Part shown: one piece after another, positions 1 to 9,030 of the stretch
How the letters are laid out: each line of letters begins with the position of its first letter
How positions within the stretch are numbered: position 1 is the stretch's first letter
NCBI GenBank assembly: GCA_015680685.1
Contig: MNCI01006047.1
Coordinates: 1,110-39,805 of the forward strand
Source of the DNA: Gnetum montanum
Taxonomy: Eukaryota; Streptophyta; Gnetopsida; Gnetales; Gnetaceae
Reading direction: 5' to 3'
DNA length: 38,696 bases
The notes under the pieces: generated by a model
Told to the model about the DNA's origin: nothing
Databases searched by the model: none
What the model saw: the letters and a program-made list of their open reading frames with translations, nothing else
Translations under genes and position numbers: made by a program

Positions 1-913
1 AAAAACAAAGATTCTAAATGTGTTTTGATATGTGATGCTTTTGCAAAAGTAGATACAAGTTCATGGTAGGATACATGTCAAAAATTTAAAATATATTATT
101 AGTATTAAAAAATTAAATAAATGTTACAATGTTACATATTGTAACAACACTTCTTTGAACAAGTACTGTTCAAGACACTCTTCAGTCAAAAAGTAGCCAA
201 ATGTCCAAGAGTGGACTCAAGATGGACTACGCCTCAACATTCATAATACCTACATGCACAACATAAGTGTACATAACACGTTAGTCTATGGATTAGGTGT
301 GTAACAAGTACTCCTCATGAAATCATATAAGCAACAAGACTAACAATGTACACATGTGCATAACCACATTAAGCACAAGTAATCACACAAGAGACATCAT
401 TCTCCTAGAAAAGCTAAGACATGTTCTTAGTCTAATGCATCTAGTTCCTAGCCTTGCTTTGAAGAGAAGGATGGTAGCCCAAGCATTGAAGCCAAAGCTC
501 CTCCATAAGCTTACATGTCCTTATGACATGGTACATGAGGGAATTAGGGGCATGTAGTGCTTTGGTGATGATTATGATAGCATGGAACTTGTAAGGATCT
601 CCACACTTCTCCAGCCCTTAGGGTTGAGGAGGAAAACAACCTTTGATGCATCAACAATGCATGTTTTCCTACCCATATTGTATTGTATCTTTATTGCATA
701 TTGCTTTTTTCATCAATACTACTAATGACATCATTTTTTGGATTAGTGACTTCCTTTTTAATTTAAGTTAAAGGTTTTTACAATAGGTACAAATTTAGCA
801 AAATGAAATAGAAAGCTCATGAAATTTGATTGAATGAAATTTAAAAATTTTTATACAAGTCCTCGTTGTGAATTTTATGCATTTCGATTTTTGAACTTGA
901 ACACACTACAAAC
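1..913. other. AT-rich intergenic DNA, nothing recognised
   Basis: No coding region or repeat could be supported here. Short open frames exist (for example around 354-557) but their composition looks random and they match no family I recognise. The last five bases (909-913, CAAAC) are the left target duplication of the following solo LTR. Confidence 0.6.
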
Positions 914-1892
914 TAATGAATCATCAATTAGCTGGGATATCGCTGATGTAATATCAAATTTGTTTGACAAAAAGTTAATTTTTGGTCAGCTAAGATATCG
1001 AAGCTCCGATATCTTGGCTTCAATGTCTTGGCTCTGATATCTTGGCTCTAATATTGGAACCCTGATATCACATATCTAATATCAAATCACAAGCTACGTT
1101 ATTGGATATCCAATATCAGGGGTGTGTGTTGACCTGTAAATATAACACTTGGGCACACGGTTTGGGCATAAGTTAGTCAATAGAATAGTTGAACTCTTAC
1201 AGTTTTAGTTTGTAGTCTTAGAGAACAGTCAGTGAGTGCCTGCAGTGTGGATCTGAGTCAGTTGTACGATGTCTTATTCAAGTGGCAATCTACCTGGACA
1301 CATTCCATGAACGACAATAAGATCAAGATTGATTCTTATTCATTGCAGCACTTTGAATTAGATTAGATTTACTTTCCATGCAATTTACTTTTCATGTACT
1401 TAATTAATATTTACATTTTCATGCATATTAATGAACTGGCATAATGAGCATGACCAGTTTCGAGCATAAACATATATTCGCTTGGTAATCCTAGCAAGGT
1501 TATTACTTGGTTCACCGAGTAGCCTTGCACTTGGTAATCCTAGTAGTAGATACATGGGTTTAGGACATGTACGACAAGCTAGGAATGGACACTCATCACC
1601 TGTAGGCTAGTTTAGACTTTACTTTTCATTGTTAATTAGTTTAAACAATTGATTTCTTTGTTATCATTAGGAGTAGCATAAGGCTGAAACAACATCAAGA
1701 ATCATGTGCCTCACTTTGGACTAAACCATATGTGACAAAGCTACCACTAGTCCAAGTGGGAAGACGACAAACTACGATCAAGACATAATGATCTAGATGC
1801 CACAACTAGCTCCATCCACGGAATTTGACTAGATCACACATGAATGCTTGTGATTCGTATGGTTGGGCGTAGGGGTACCTCGCCACTCATCA
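914..1892 (+). mobile_element. Solo LTR of an Athila-like Ty3/gypsy family
   Basis: The segment ends in ACTCATCA and begins TAATGAA, a decayed form of the TGATGAG/CTCATCA termini seen in the other LTRs of this window. It is bounded by CAAAC at 909-913 and again at 1893-1897, a perfect 5-bp target duplication. Its body from about 1230 to 1600 is plainly homologous, in opposite orientation, to the LTR at 16979-17839, including GAGTGCC(T)GCAGTGTGG and repeated ACTTGGTAATCC blocks. A TATAA at 1141-1145 is a candidate LTR promoter. No primer-binding site follows and no internal region precedes it, so LTR-LTR recombination to a solo LTR is the simplest reading. The 5' boundary rests on the target duplication because the first bases are mutated. 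Confidence 0.8.
930..1125 (+). repeat. GATATC-rich palindromic cluster in the LTR U3
   Basis: Many copies of GATATC or one-base variants (AATATC, GATATT) occur in under 200 bases, several with flanking G/C that makes the palindrome longer. The same motif style recurs at the start of the LTRs at 28708 and 37828 and, in its most intact form, at 38640-38696. This suggests a family-specific U3 array. Confidence 0.6.
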
Positions 1893-2547
1893 CAAACTAT
1901 ATGTAAAATTTTAGCCAAAATTGCCAATTCTAGTTGATAATGTAATGAACTTTTACTATGGTGTAATGAAAATTGAATGCTTCAAATCTTGCCTACTTGT
2001 ATTTGATTTTCGAGTGACTTACAAGATATAATAATCTTAAAGTTTACAACTGAATTGAGTTATGATCATTTAACAAATAGTTGTGCATAGTATCAATGAT
2101 GTTGTAGGATACATTAAATTGTTAACGTTTATCTAAATATTCCAGTAAGGCTTTTTAAAATCTTTTTCCTAACAAAATGCTCCAACAAACATTACTTTCT
2201 CATCCATGTAGTTATTAACAATTGGATAAGTTTGATTCTTTATATTTAAATATGTGATGCAACAAATCTTTTATAATTAAATTTATAAATGTCCCTTGTA
2301 CTCAACCTTGATGTAGCCATCACCATAAATCTCCATATTTTTTCTCATTTATTTGTCTAACAACAATTCTTTGTTTTTAACTCAACAAATATATCCTTCA
2401 TGTCAACTTCTTCTATTTGCCTCTTCACACTTTCTGATTGAACAAATTCATAATAATTATTTTGAAATGTAATGTTTATAATCATTCTGTAAGAAATAAT
2501 GTTCTTGATCAAATTGGTAGGCATTACATCAAACCTTATGGACTAGC

Positions 2548-2550
2548 NNN
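2548..2550. other. Assembly gap of 3 N
   Basis: Three undetermined bases; no obvious duplication flanks this gap, unlike the ones at 17733 and 26741. Confidence 0.95.
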
Positions 2551-2800
2551 GTTTTATATAGAAGGGATGGCCTCATGCAAGCCAAAAATGTTAAACAACT
2601 TGTGATAGACTTAATCATTTAGGATTAACTTGAAGGTCATTTATTATTCACCATAGTTGACTTTTTAAACTTTGATTGTTTGGGCCATTGCCAAAAATGA
2701 AAAAATGATTTTCCCTTGTTACCTTTACTTTGTTTTCAAAGATACTAAAGGGGTGTCCAACTTTCAAACATAAACAAGTTAGGTCAGTTAGCATAATCAT

Positions 2801-2821
2801 ATTATTATTATTATTATTATT
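2801..2821. repeat. (ATT)7 microsatellite
   Basis: Seven uninterrupted ATT units, directly visible. Confidence 0.95.
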
Positions 2822-3129
2822 GAAGAAAATAACTTGAGGCTCACAGCCTAACCCTTACTATGCAACCCTTACCCACATAGTTAGGCAAATGTGAACTATG
2901 GACGAAATAATACCTGTAAACATAGTTAGGCAAATGTGAACCATAACCATATTACCTCCAAGAACTAAATTTTTATAAATATTGTGATGTACATGTGTTT
3001 CACTTATTTTGAACTCCCAAGCTCTATTACCCTATTAAAGGTGATATGTTACGTTGAGGGAACGTGTGTAAAATTGATTTACCAAAAAATTAAACATTTG
3101 AAAATTTGCCCATTAGCCTGTGTGAGCAT

Positions 3130-3773
3130 TTCTCATTCTTGCGGAACGTTTTCAGATTGGAGCCACGATGAGAGCTGCGCATTGGCCAAGAGATCCTGAT
3201 AACTGGAATCGTAGACTGAAATTTAGTGTTAGCTATTCATGAAAGTCTTTTGGATAATGAAATAGCCGTAATTCCAATGCACCAAACATTTCTTTTCCAT
3301 TTTCAAATTTGAGCAAAATTCCCAAGGAGGTGGTTTAGATTCCCAAGATATGGGCAGGTCAGTTCAGTGGTGCAGGCAAAAGGGCGTTTCAGTAGCTCAG
3401 GGTTTTGTCCTACAGAGGAGTCAAAACAAGCAATCGAACAGAATACTACAACCGCAAGAGGATGTGTCCAGGCCAAGAGGCAAGGTCACGCCGGATGCAC
3501 TGACATTCCAATTTCAGATGTTGCTAGCGCAACATTCCCTTCAATGCAGCAACAACCTGCATTGGAATCCTGCAACGCTTTCTCTCTCTTCACGAGTGCT
3601 GCAGAAGGACGAGGAGGAGGAGGAGATCATGTATATGATATCCCTATTCTTATTCCTATTACTGTTCCTGCCAATTCCTTGCACGGACGCCGCTTATCCC
3701 GTCTTCATCTTTGCAACTTCTCCGCCCTTGGCCGTGCTTTTTCGCTTTCTAGCTCTGCAGACGAAGCGAAACA
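3130..3773 (+). promoter_or_regulatory. Probable promoter and 5' UTR of the receptor-like kinase
   Basis: GC and CpG content rise clearly above the surrounding AT-rich DNA, as is common around a plant transcription start. A pyrimidine patch (CTTTCTCTCTCTTCAC) lies at 3577-3592, a motif often found close to plant start sites. No convincing TATA box was found. Long open frames overlap this stretch (3350-4003 and 3367-3777) but they run out of frame with the SPARK exon and show no recognisable domain. I treat them as chance frames in GC-rich leader DNA. The start site itself cannot be fixed from sequence alone. Confidence 0.4.
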
Positions 3774-4413
3774 ATGAAGAAACCGCAAATTTTTCTTGTT
3801 CTGTTTGCTTAGATGAGCTTATGTTCTACAGCTCTGGTGAATACGGGCTGCCCCTTGGATTTCAACGCAGCGGATTTGGCAGAGGCCGCCTCGCACTGCA
3901 CTCATGGCCCATCATCGTCCAAGAATTTAGGCGCGTGCTGCCGGTACGTGCACGCCATTGCTGCAATGGCGCTTCTACGGCACACTGCTGCTCCTCACGA
4001 TAGGGATTCAGGATCAGTTGCAGAGTCGTGCCAGCGCGCTTTGATCGATGTCTCGTCGTCTTCGCTGGGAAATACTGCGCAGTTGTCCGGTGTGGGAAGC
4101 AAAATCACTCTGGATCCTCAATGCGGCGAGTTTAGTAGCGTCGCAGAAATAGCGCGGGACGTTCGGTTCGGAGATTTGCAGACGCAGTGTCGTGGCGGTG
4201 ATTCGTTTTCGTGCCAGAGCTGTTTGAACGCCACCGTTGTATTTATCCATCGTGTTTTGAGCGGTCTTCGTCCCGGCGTCGCTGCTAATTTTCAGCTCAG
4301 CATCTGCAGGGATGCTGCATTTGTTGCGGTCGCCTCAAATGACGACGTTCAGACGGCGTTCATCAAAGCACGATGTTTCTTTGGCCTTCCAGGGCTCCAG
4401 ACTCAGCGGCCAG
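3774..4413 (+). CDS. Exon 1: signal peptide (interrupted) and SPARK ectodomain
   Basis: The ATG at 3774 has A at -3 and opens MKKPQIFLVLFA, then TAG (3810-3812), then MSLCSTALV and the mature start NTGCPLDF. Read through the stop, this is a textbook signal peptide: two lysines, a hydrophobic core, small residues before the cleavage region. Translation from the next ATG (3813) keeps only a weak hydrophobic stretch. Counting from 3774, SPARK features are Cys26 in CPLDF, CC at 55-56 followed by RY, the CQSC pair at 147-150, and SICRDA with Cys168, which is the usual cysteine spacing of the family. After codon 213 plus one base the sequence reads CAG/GTACGC, a good donor. This exon is much GC-richer than its flanks. 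Confidence 0.85.
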
Positions 4414-4752
4414 GTACGCATTTCCTTGCCTGAAACACAGAATACACTTGGATTGTTGTATCTCACTTCTTGAACATTTATTGAAACTGAAATGTTAGGA
4501 AGTCCGTAGAACCCCTGCATCTATTTGATAGCAGAAATATACGTGCTATGAGTTTTTACCAACCGTTCATGGCAACATTGGAATAAATCAGCGAAGTTGT
4601 TTACAAAAATTTGATCGATGGTGCAAATTACCGGTCCATATGTCTGCGCTGCTTAAAATTATTTTCAAAGATGCACAAGGCTTCTTTTGTTTTTGCGTTT
4701 TAGTTTCAAATTTATGTTCTGGCAAAGGGAAATAGTACCGATTCGCAGGAGA

Positions 4753-4770
4753 ATGATGATGATGATGATG
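4753..4770. repeat. (ATG)6 microsatellite
   Basis: Six uninterrupted ATG units; on the minus strand they produce a polyhistidine run in a spurious frame. Confidence 0.9.
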
Positions 4771-4993
4771 TTTTGAGTGATCATAACATAGCAAAATGAG
4801 GCAAAACGGGAAATTTTGGCCAAAGTAAAATAATGTCTCTTCTCTCCTATTTAGGTAAACGTTTGTTATGCTGCTCATTTCGTGGCTGATGGTTCAGACC
4901 TCAACAGCTGTTAACAATGACGCGGTTACCTGAACGGGAAGCAGTTCACAGCGGTTATATAACTTACAAATGCATCAAACTATTTTAAAACAC

Positions 4994-6693
4994 TTGCGTT
5001 CTCTGATTCTCATGCTATATTTCTTTGCAAATGTTTGAAAGGATTGTGAAATATGCCCGAGATTGTAATAATGGTTAAGAACAATTCTCTGCCATTGTTG
5101 GAAAGGATGAAGTAAAGTGTCCAAAATTGTAATAACGGTTATTAACTGTCCTCCATTTACAGGGCGGACTTAATTTCAGCTGTGATCAGCTTATTACTGG
5201 TATATAGTTCTTTCTTTCACTTAATCTAAAATAATCTCATGCTTTGCGGTAGACCTATCGAACCTGTTCAGTTTGTATATCTTAACGGTAATGCATTAGT
5301 ACTTATAGAATGCAAATCACAAGCCTCATCCTTTTATAACCTGTTACAGAAGTGGCCCAAACTGTAGTTAATGGTTTGCGTTCTCTGATTCTCTTGCTAT
5401 ATTTCTTTGCAAATGTTTGAAAGGATTGTGAAATATGCCCGAGATTGTAATAATGGTTAAGAACAATTCTCTGCCATTGTTGGAAAGGATGAAGTAAAGT
5501 GTCCAAAATTGTAATAACGGTTATTAACTGTCCTCCATTTACAGGGCGGACTTAATTTCAGCTGTGATCAGCTTATTACTGGTATATAGTTCTTTCTTTC
5601 ACTTAATCTAAAATAATCTCATGCTTTGCGGTAGACCTATCGAACCTGTTCAGTTTGTATATCTTAACGGTAATGCATTAGTACTTATAGAATGCAAATC
5701 ACAAGCCTCATCCTTTTATAACCTGTTACAGAAGTGGCCCAAACTGTAGTTAATGGTTTGCGTTCTCTGATTCTCTTGCTATATTTCTTTGCAAATGTTT
5801 GAAAGGATTGTGAAATATGCCCGAGATTGTAATAATGGTTAAGAACAATTCTCTGCCATTGTTGGAAAGGATGAAGTAAAGTGTCCAAAATTGTAATAAC
5901 GGTTATTAACTGTCCTCCATTTACAGGGCGGACTTAATTTCAGCTGTGATCAGCTTATTACTGGTATATAGTTCTTTCTTTCACTTAATCTAAAATAATC
6001 TCATGCTTTGCGGTAGACCTATCGAACCTGTTCAGTTTGTATATCTTAACGGTAATGCATTAGTACTTATAGAATGCAAATCACAAGCCTCATCCTTTTA
6101 TAACCTGTTACAGAAGTGGCCCAAACTGTAGTTAATGGTTTGCGTTCTCTGATTCTCTTGCTATATTTCTTTGCAAATGTTTGAAAGGATTGTGAAATAT
6201 GCCCGAGATTGTAATAATGGTTAAGAACAATTCTCTGCCATTGTTGGAAAGGATGAAGTAAAGTGTCCAAAATTGTAATAACGGTTATTAACTGTCCTCC
6301 ATTTACAGGGCGGACTTAATTTCAGCTGTGATCAGCTTATTACTGGTATATAGTTCTTTCTTTCACTTAATCTAAAATAATCTCATGCTTTGCGGTAGAC
6401 CTATCGAACCTGTTCAGTTTGTATATCTTAACGGTAATGCATTAGTACTTATAGAATGCAAATCACAAGCCTCATCCTTTTATAACCTGTTACAGAAGTG
6501 GCCCAAACTGTAGTTAATGGTTTGCGTTCTCTGATTCTCTTGCTATATTTCTTTGCAAATGTTTGAAAGGATTGTGAAATATGCCCGAGATTGTAATAAT
6601 GGTTAAGAACAATTCTCTGCCATTGTTGGAAAGGATGAAGTAAAGTGTCCAAAATTGTAATAACGGTTATTAACTGTCCTCCATTTACAGGGC
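4994..6693. repeat. 382-bp tandem array, about 4.4 copies
   Basis: Units start with TTGCGTTCTCTGATTCTC at 4994, 5376, 5758, 6140 and 6522, exactly 382 bases apart. Copies look identical by eye except one base in the first (CTCATGC against CTCTTGC). The last, partial unit ends at the N at 6694. Within each unit there are older, diverged subrepeats: GAAAGGAT-containing blocks 64 bp apart (5037 and 5101) and a third related block with AAGTGGCCCAAACTG. The same 67-residue minus-strand open frame recurs in successive units simply because they are copies. The copy number is uncertain because the array ends at a contig break. Confidence 0.9.
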
Positions 6694-6694
6694 N
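6694..6694. other. One-base assembly gap at the end of the tandem array
   Basis: A single N interrupts the fifth repeat unit right after TTACAGGGC. It probably marks an arbitrary contig join, so the spacing across it is not reliable. Confidence 0.9.
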
Positions 6695-7083
6695 CCGACT
6701 GCTCTGCTTCAGTGTCCTGGAAGGAATATCATGGTTGGAGCATTTCAATCCTTTAAAGGCTGTGAAGGCTGTCAGCCAGTGTATTCCACATGATTACTGG
6801 AACTGGGCATCTCTGTGCAATGTGCAAAAATTTAAAATTCTGGTCTTTTCGGTAGTATATGACATTTGTGATATTAATGTGTGCTATTTAATAACCATAT
6901 CATTCTGTTCAGATTATTAGTTTTTATTTTTGTTTTAGCAACAAAGTGAAAAGATGTATTGAAATTGAGAATGCTTGTGAATTAAGAAACATGCATGTCA
7001 TAATTTTTTTGGGGTTTTGGGATCATTCATTTATCACCATTTTTTTATCATAGCTAATGTTTTAAGAGTTCTTTTGCTGGCAG

Positions 7084-7396
7084 TATCCATTGATAAAACA
7101 AAGCCATTCTTTGAATTTCCTACACCATCCCTGTCTCCTACATCAGATGTCATTCTACCATATGAAAATTCAAATATCTATGTCCCAAAGAAGTCCAAGT
7201 CATATCATTGGATGTTAATTGTTGGTCTTGGAACTGGAACCATTGCATTGCTACTTCTTTTTTTGCTCGTGATGCTAATATTTATTTATCAAAAGGAAAA
7301 GAGCAGAGCTTAGAGACACCAGTACATTGGAACTCTTCCATCAAAAAGGACAACTTACTTCATCATCAAATCCAGAAGAACTAGAATGGCAAAAAG
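7084..7396 (+). CDS. Exon 2: juxtamembrane and transmembrane segment, frameshifted
   Basis: The acceptor TTGCTGGCAG precedes 7084. With the carried base from exon 1 the frame begins VSIDKTK, runs through a Ser/Pro-rich stretch (PTPSLSPTS) and a basic patch (KKSK), then a hydrophobic helix of about 25 residues from YHWMLIV to LIFIY, followed by QKEKSR. The frame then meets TAG at 7311-7313. From 7309 a different frame is open to the donor (LRDTSTLELFH through EEWQK-type residues, ending AAAAG/GTTTAT at 7396) and it joins exon 3 correctly. Two bases seem to be missing, or one added, near 7305. No splice sites nearby could explain the shift. Confidence 0.75.
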
Positions 7397-7473
7397 GTTT
7401 ATTATGTTAGCAAAGAAATTACGATCTGGGGGAAACTGTCTTTTATCTCAATGAAACTCTTGATTCATCGCAG

Positions 7474-7735
7474 GCCAGATATCCGTATTTAGGTACTTCA
7501 GTTACAAAGAGGTCCGTAATGCAACCATTAATTTTAGCACATATCTTGGAGAGGGACGATACAGGTCAGTTTATAAAGGGTACTTTGAAGGTGGTCTTTC
7601 TGCTGCTGTGAAACACATAGCTGGTTCCTTTGAACAAGATTATGATGAATTCTGCAGAGAAATGGAGCTCTTAGGGAGACTACATCATCACGATCTTGCA
7701 TGCTTAAAAGGATTCTGTTTAAATGACTATGGGAG
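7474..7735 (+). CDS. Exon 3: kinase N-lobe (subdomains I-IV)
   Basis: A 77-bp intron (7397-7473, GTTTAT to TCGCAG) precedes it. The frame opens GQISVFRYFSYKEVRNAT, the usual lead-in to a plant receptor kinase domain. The nucleotide loop reads GEGRYRSVYKG where the family has G-x-G-x-x-G-x-V, so the third glycine is Arg. The ATP-anchoring lysine is present in AAVKHIAG and the helix-C glutamate in FCREMELLGRL. HHHDL and LKGFCL follow as in At1g49730 relatives. The exon ends AG/GTATTC in phase 2. Confidence 0.88.
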
Positions 7736-7870
7736 GTATTCCCGTTTTGCAGTCTGTTGGTTGTCATGTGCATTCTTGGAATTTTCATTTTGTATATAGT
7801 CTTTTTGAAATCAAGACAGCAATGATTTTATACATAATTTTTGCCTGACTTAAAGATCCTTGTTTTACAG

Positions 7871-7923
7871 GTTTCTAATATATGAATACATGCTTAATGG
7901 GAGCCTCAAAGACCATCTTCAAG
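7871..7923 (+). CDS. Exon 4: kinase hinge region (subdomain V), last recognisable exon
   Basis: The acceptor TTGTTTTACAG at 7870 completes the Arg codon split from exon 3, then FLIYEYMLNGSLKDHLQ, the standard hinge and helix-D segment of receptor-like kinases. It ends CAAG/GTAGTC at 7923, phase 1. The next expected segment (a PxxxW motif leading to the HRD loop) was not found downstream in this window. Confidence 0.85.
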
Positions 7924-7984
7924 GTAGTCTTGAAATGCATAGTCTGTACTGAGACATGAATCTGTTTTTTTTGAACTTTCTGAG

Positions 7985-8131
7985 ATTTTGTAGAAGCAGT
8001 CCACCAAACACAATTCTAAATAATTTGACCATTTACAATGTTAACTCTGGCTTCAATTTTGTAGAAGCAGTCCACCAAACACAATTCTAAATAATTTGAC
8101 CATTTACAATGTTAACTCTGGCTTCAATTTT
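7985..8131. repeat. 71-bp tandem duplication in the left arm of the foldback
   Basis: A block starting ATTTTGTAGAAGCAGTCC is repeated with a period of 71 bp (G at 7990 and 8061); the two copies look identical. The right arm has only one copy. Confidence 0.9.
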
Positions 8132-8583
8132 GAGCCTAGTATCGACGACCACAAAAATGAGGTGTACAGGGCTTGATATATGTAAGAAAATTCCACAACA
8201 GCCATCTTGGTGGGTGGCTATGAATCTTTAATGGCTAAATAAACCTGGCTGCTTTTTTTTCCCTGCTGGTGGATCTCTACAGAGTGCAAAGTGCATAGAT
8301 GGCTCTGGTTGCTAACGATTTTGCAAGGCATTGGAGTGGAAAACATGGGGACAACATGGAAAACATGGTAACATTGCAGCAGAACTATGCAATCCTCCTT
8401 ATTCTACAAGTGCAAGTGCTAAATGCAAACAGAACATTCTTCAACAACATTTTCTTTCATAGAATGTTCTTCATCTAGTGCTTTTTGTTTGGGATCAGTG
8501 TTATCATATTTTGCTCTGTCATGTTCATGGCACAATATGATAACATTCATCCAAACAGAAATTGCTGAATGCAGAGCATATGG

Positions 8584-8720
8584 GAAAGAAAATGCTGTTA
8601 AAGAATGTTCTGTTTGCATTCAACAGTTTCAGGGTAAGGTTTCTGTTTGGATACAGAGGATTCTAGAAAGAAAATGCTGTTAAAGAATGTTCTGCATTCA
8701 ACAGTTTCAGGGTAAGGAGA
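8584..8720. repeat. 82-bp tandem duplication in the right arm of the foldback
   Basis: GAAAATGCTGTTAAAGAATG occurs at 8588 and 8670, and both copies end in CAACAGTTTCAGGGTAAGG. The second copy lacks a few bases after TTCTG. Confidence 0.85.
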
Positions 8721-9030
8721 TTGCATAGTTCTGCTGCGATATTGCCATGTTTTCTGCAATGTTGCCATGTTTTTCACTTATGTGTTGCAAAATGGTTAGC
8801 AATGAGAGCCATCTTCCCACTATACAAAGCCACTTCTCTGGTTTCTTTGGCCATTAAAGATTCATAGATATGCACCAAGATGGCTGCTGTGTAATTTTCT
8901 TGCCCTGCACAAGTCATTTTCCTGGTCTTTGTTATTTTGGATACCAGTTAGCTCAAAATTAAAGCTGTAATCAGCCTTGTAAATGGTTGAATTATTTAGA
9001 ATTGTGTTTGGTGGACTGCTTCTCCAAAAT

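Larger units (their letters stand above)
1893..3130. other. AT-rich upstream DNA with small repeats
   Basis: No gene is supported. A three-base gap lies at 2548-2550. A direct duplication of about 22 bp (CATAGTTAGGCAAATGTGAAC) occurs at 2876 and 2921, 45 bp apart. TATAAAT occurs near 2975 but is too far from the kinase start to be called its TATA box with any confidence. Confidence 0.5.
4414..7083 (+). other. Intron 1 of the receptor-like kinase
   Basis: The intron runs from GTACGC to TTGCTGGCAG and is phase 1 on both sides. It contains an (ATG)6 microsatellite at 4753-4770, the 382-bp tandem array, a one-base gap at 6694, and a somewhat GC-richer unexplained stretch at 6695-6830. Its length depends on how many array copies are real. 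Confidence 0.75.
3774..7923 (+). pseudogene. SPARK-domain receptor-like kinase (At1g49730-like), broken and 3'-incomplete
   Basis: Four exons join in compatible phases (1, 1, 2) into an ectodomain, a transmembrane helix and a kinase N-lobe. This is the layout of plant SPARK receptor-like kinases related to Arabidopsis At1g49730, which sit in the plasma membrane with a cysteine-rich extracellular SPARK module and a cytosolic Ser/Thr kinase. Defects: an in-frame TAG at 3810-3812 inside the signal peptide, a frameshift ending in TAG at 7311-7313 just after the transmembrane segment, and Arg for the third glycine of the nucleotide loop. Coding homology stops at the hinge region (7923); no HRD or DFG exon was seen up to 38696. 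Either the rest lies beyond a very long intron outside the window, or the gene is truncated. Sequencing error could explain one defect but hardly all of them, so pseudogene is my preferred call. Confidence 0.75.
7985..9030. repeat. Foldback (long inverted repeat) of about 1.05 kb
   Basis: The left arm (about 7985-8512) and the reverse complement of the right arm (about 8530-9030) match in order over most of their length. Shared blocks include GAAGCAGTCCACCAAACAC, CAGCCATCTTGGTG, TATGAATCTTTAATGGC, GCAGCAGAACTATGCAATC and AACAGAACATTCTT. The loop is only about 15-20 bases around 8512-8530. Each arm carries its own tandem duplication, so those arose after the inversion. It lies in the tract after kinase exon 4. 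No transposase is visible; this could be a foldback or MITE-like element or an inverted duplication of a dispersed repeat. Confidence 0.85.

Noticed and set aside
3350-4003. 217-codon frame overlapping the kinase start
   Set aside because: It is out of frame with the clear SPARK exon and has no family match; GC-rich DNA tends to have long chance frames.
4588-4878. Frame with a polyhistidine run, possible metal-binding protein
   Set aside because: The run is the (ATG)6 microsatellite read on the minus strand inside an intron.
4994-6693. Tandem repeats as a CRISPR array or bacterial repeat
   Set aside because: There are no spacers, the units abut, and the context is a plant intron.
5303-6748. 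Repeated 67-residue minus-strand open frame suggesting a multigene family
   Set aside because: It repeats only because the 382-bp unit repeats; no domain or start context supports it, and the longest version crosses the gap.
8410-8720. The foldback core as a microRNA precursor
   Set aside because: The arms are far longer than a typical precursor and no mature-like conserved 21-mer can be justified; only small-RNA data could support it.
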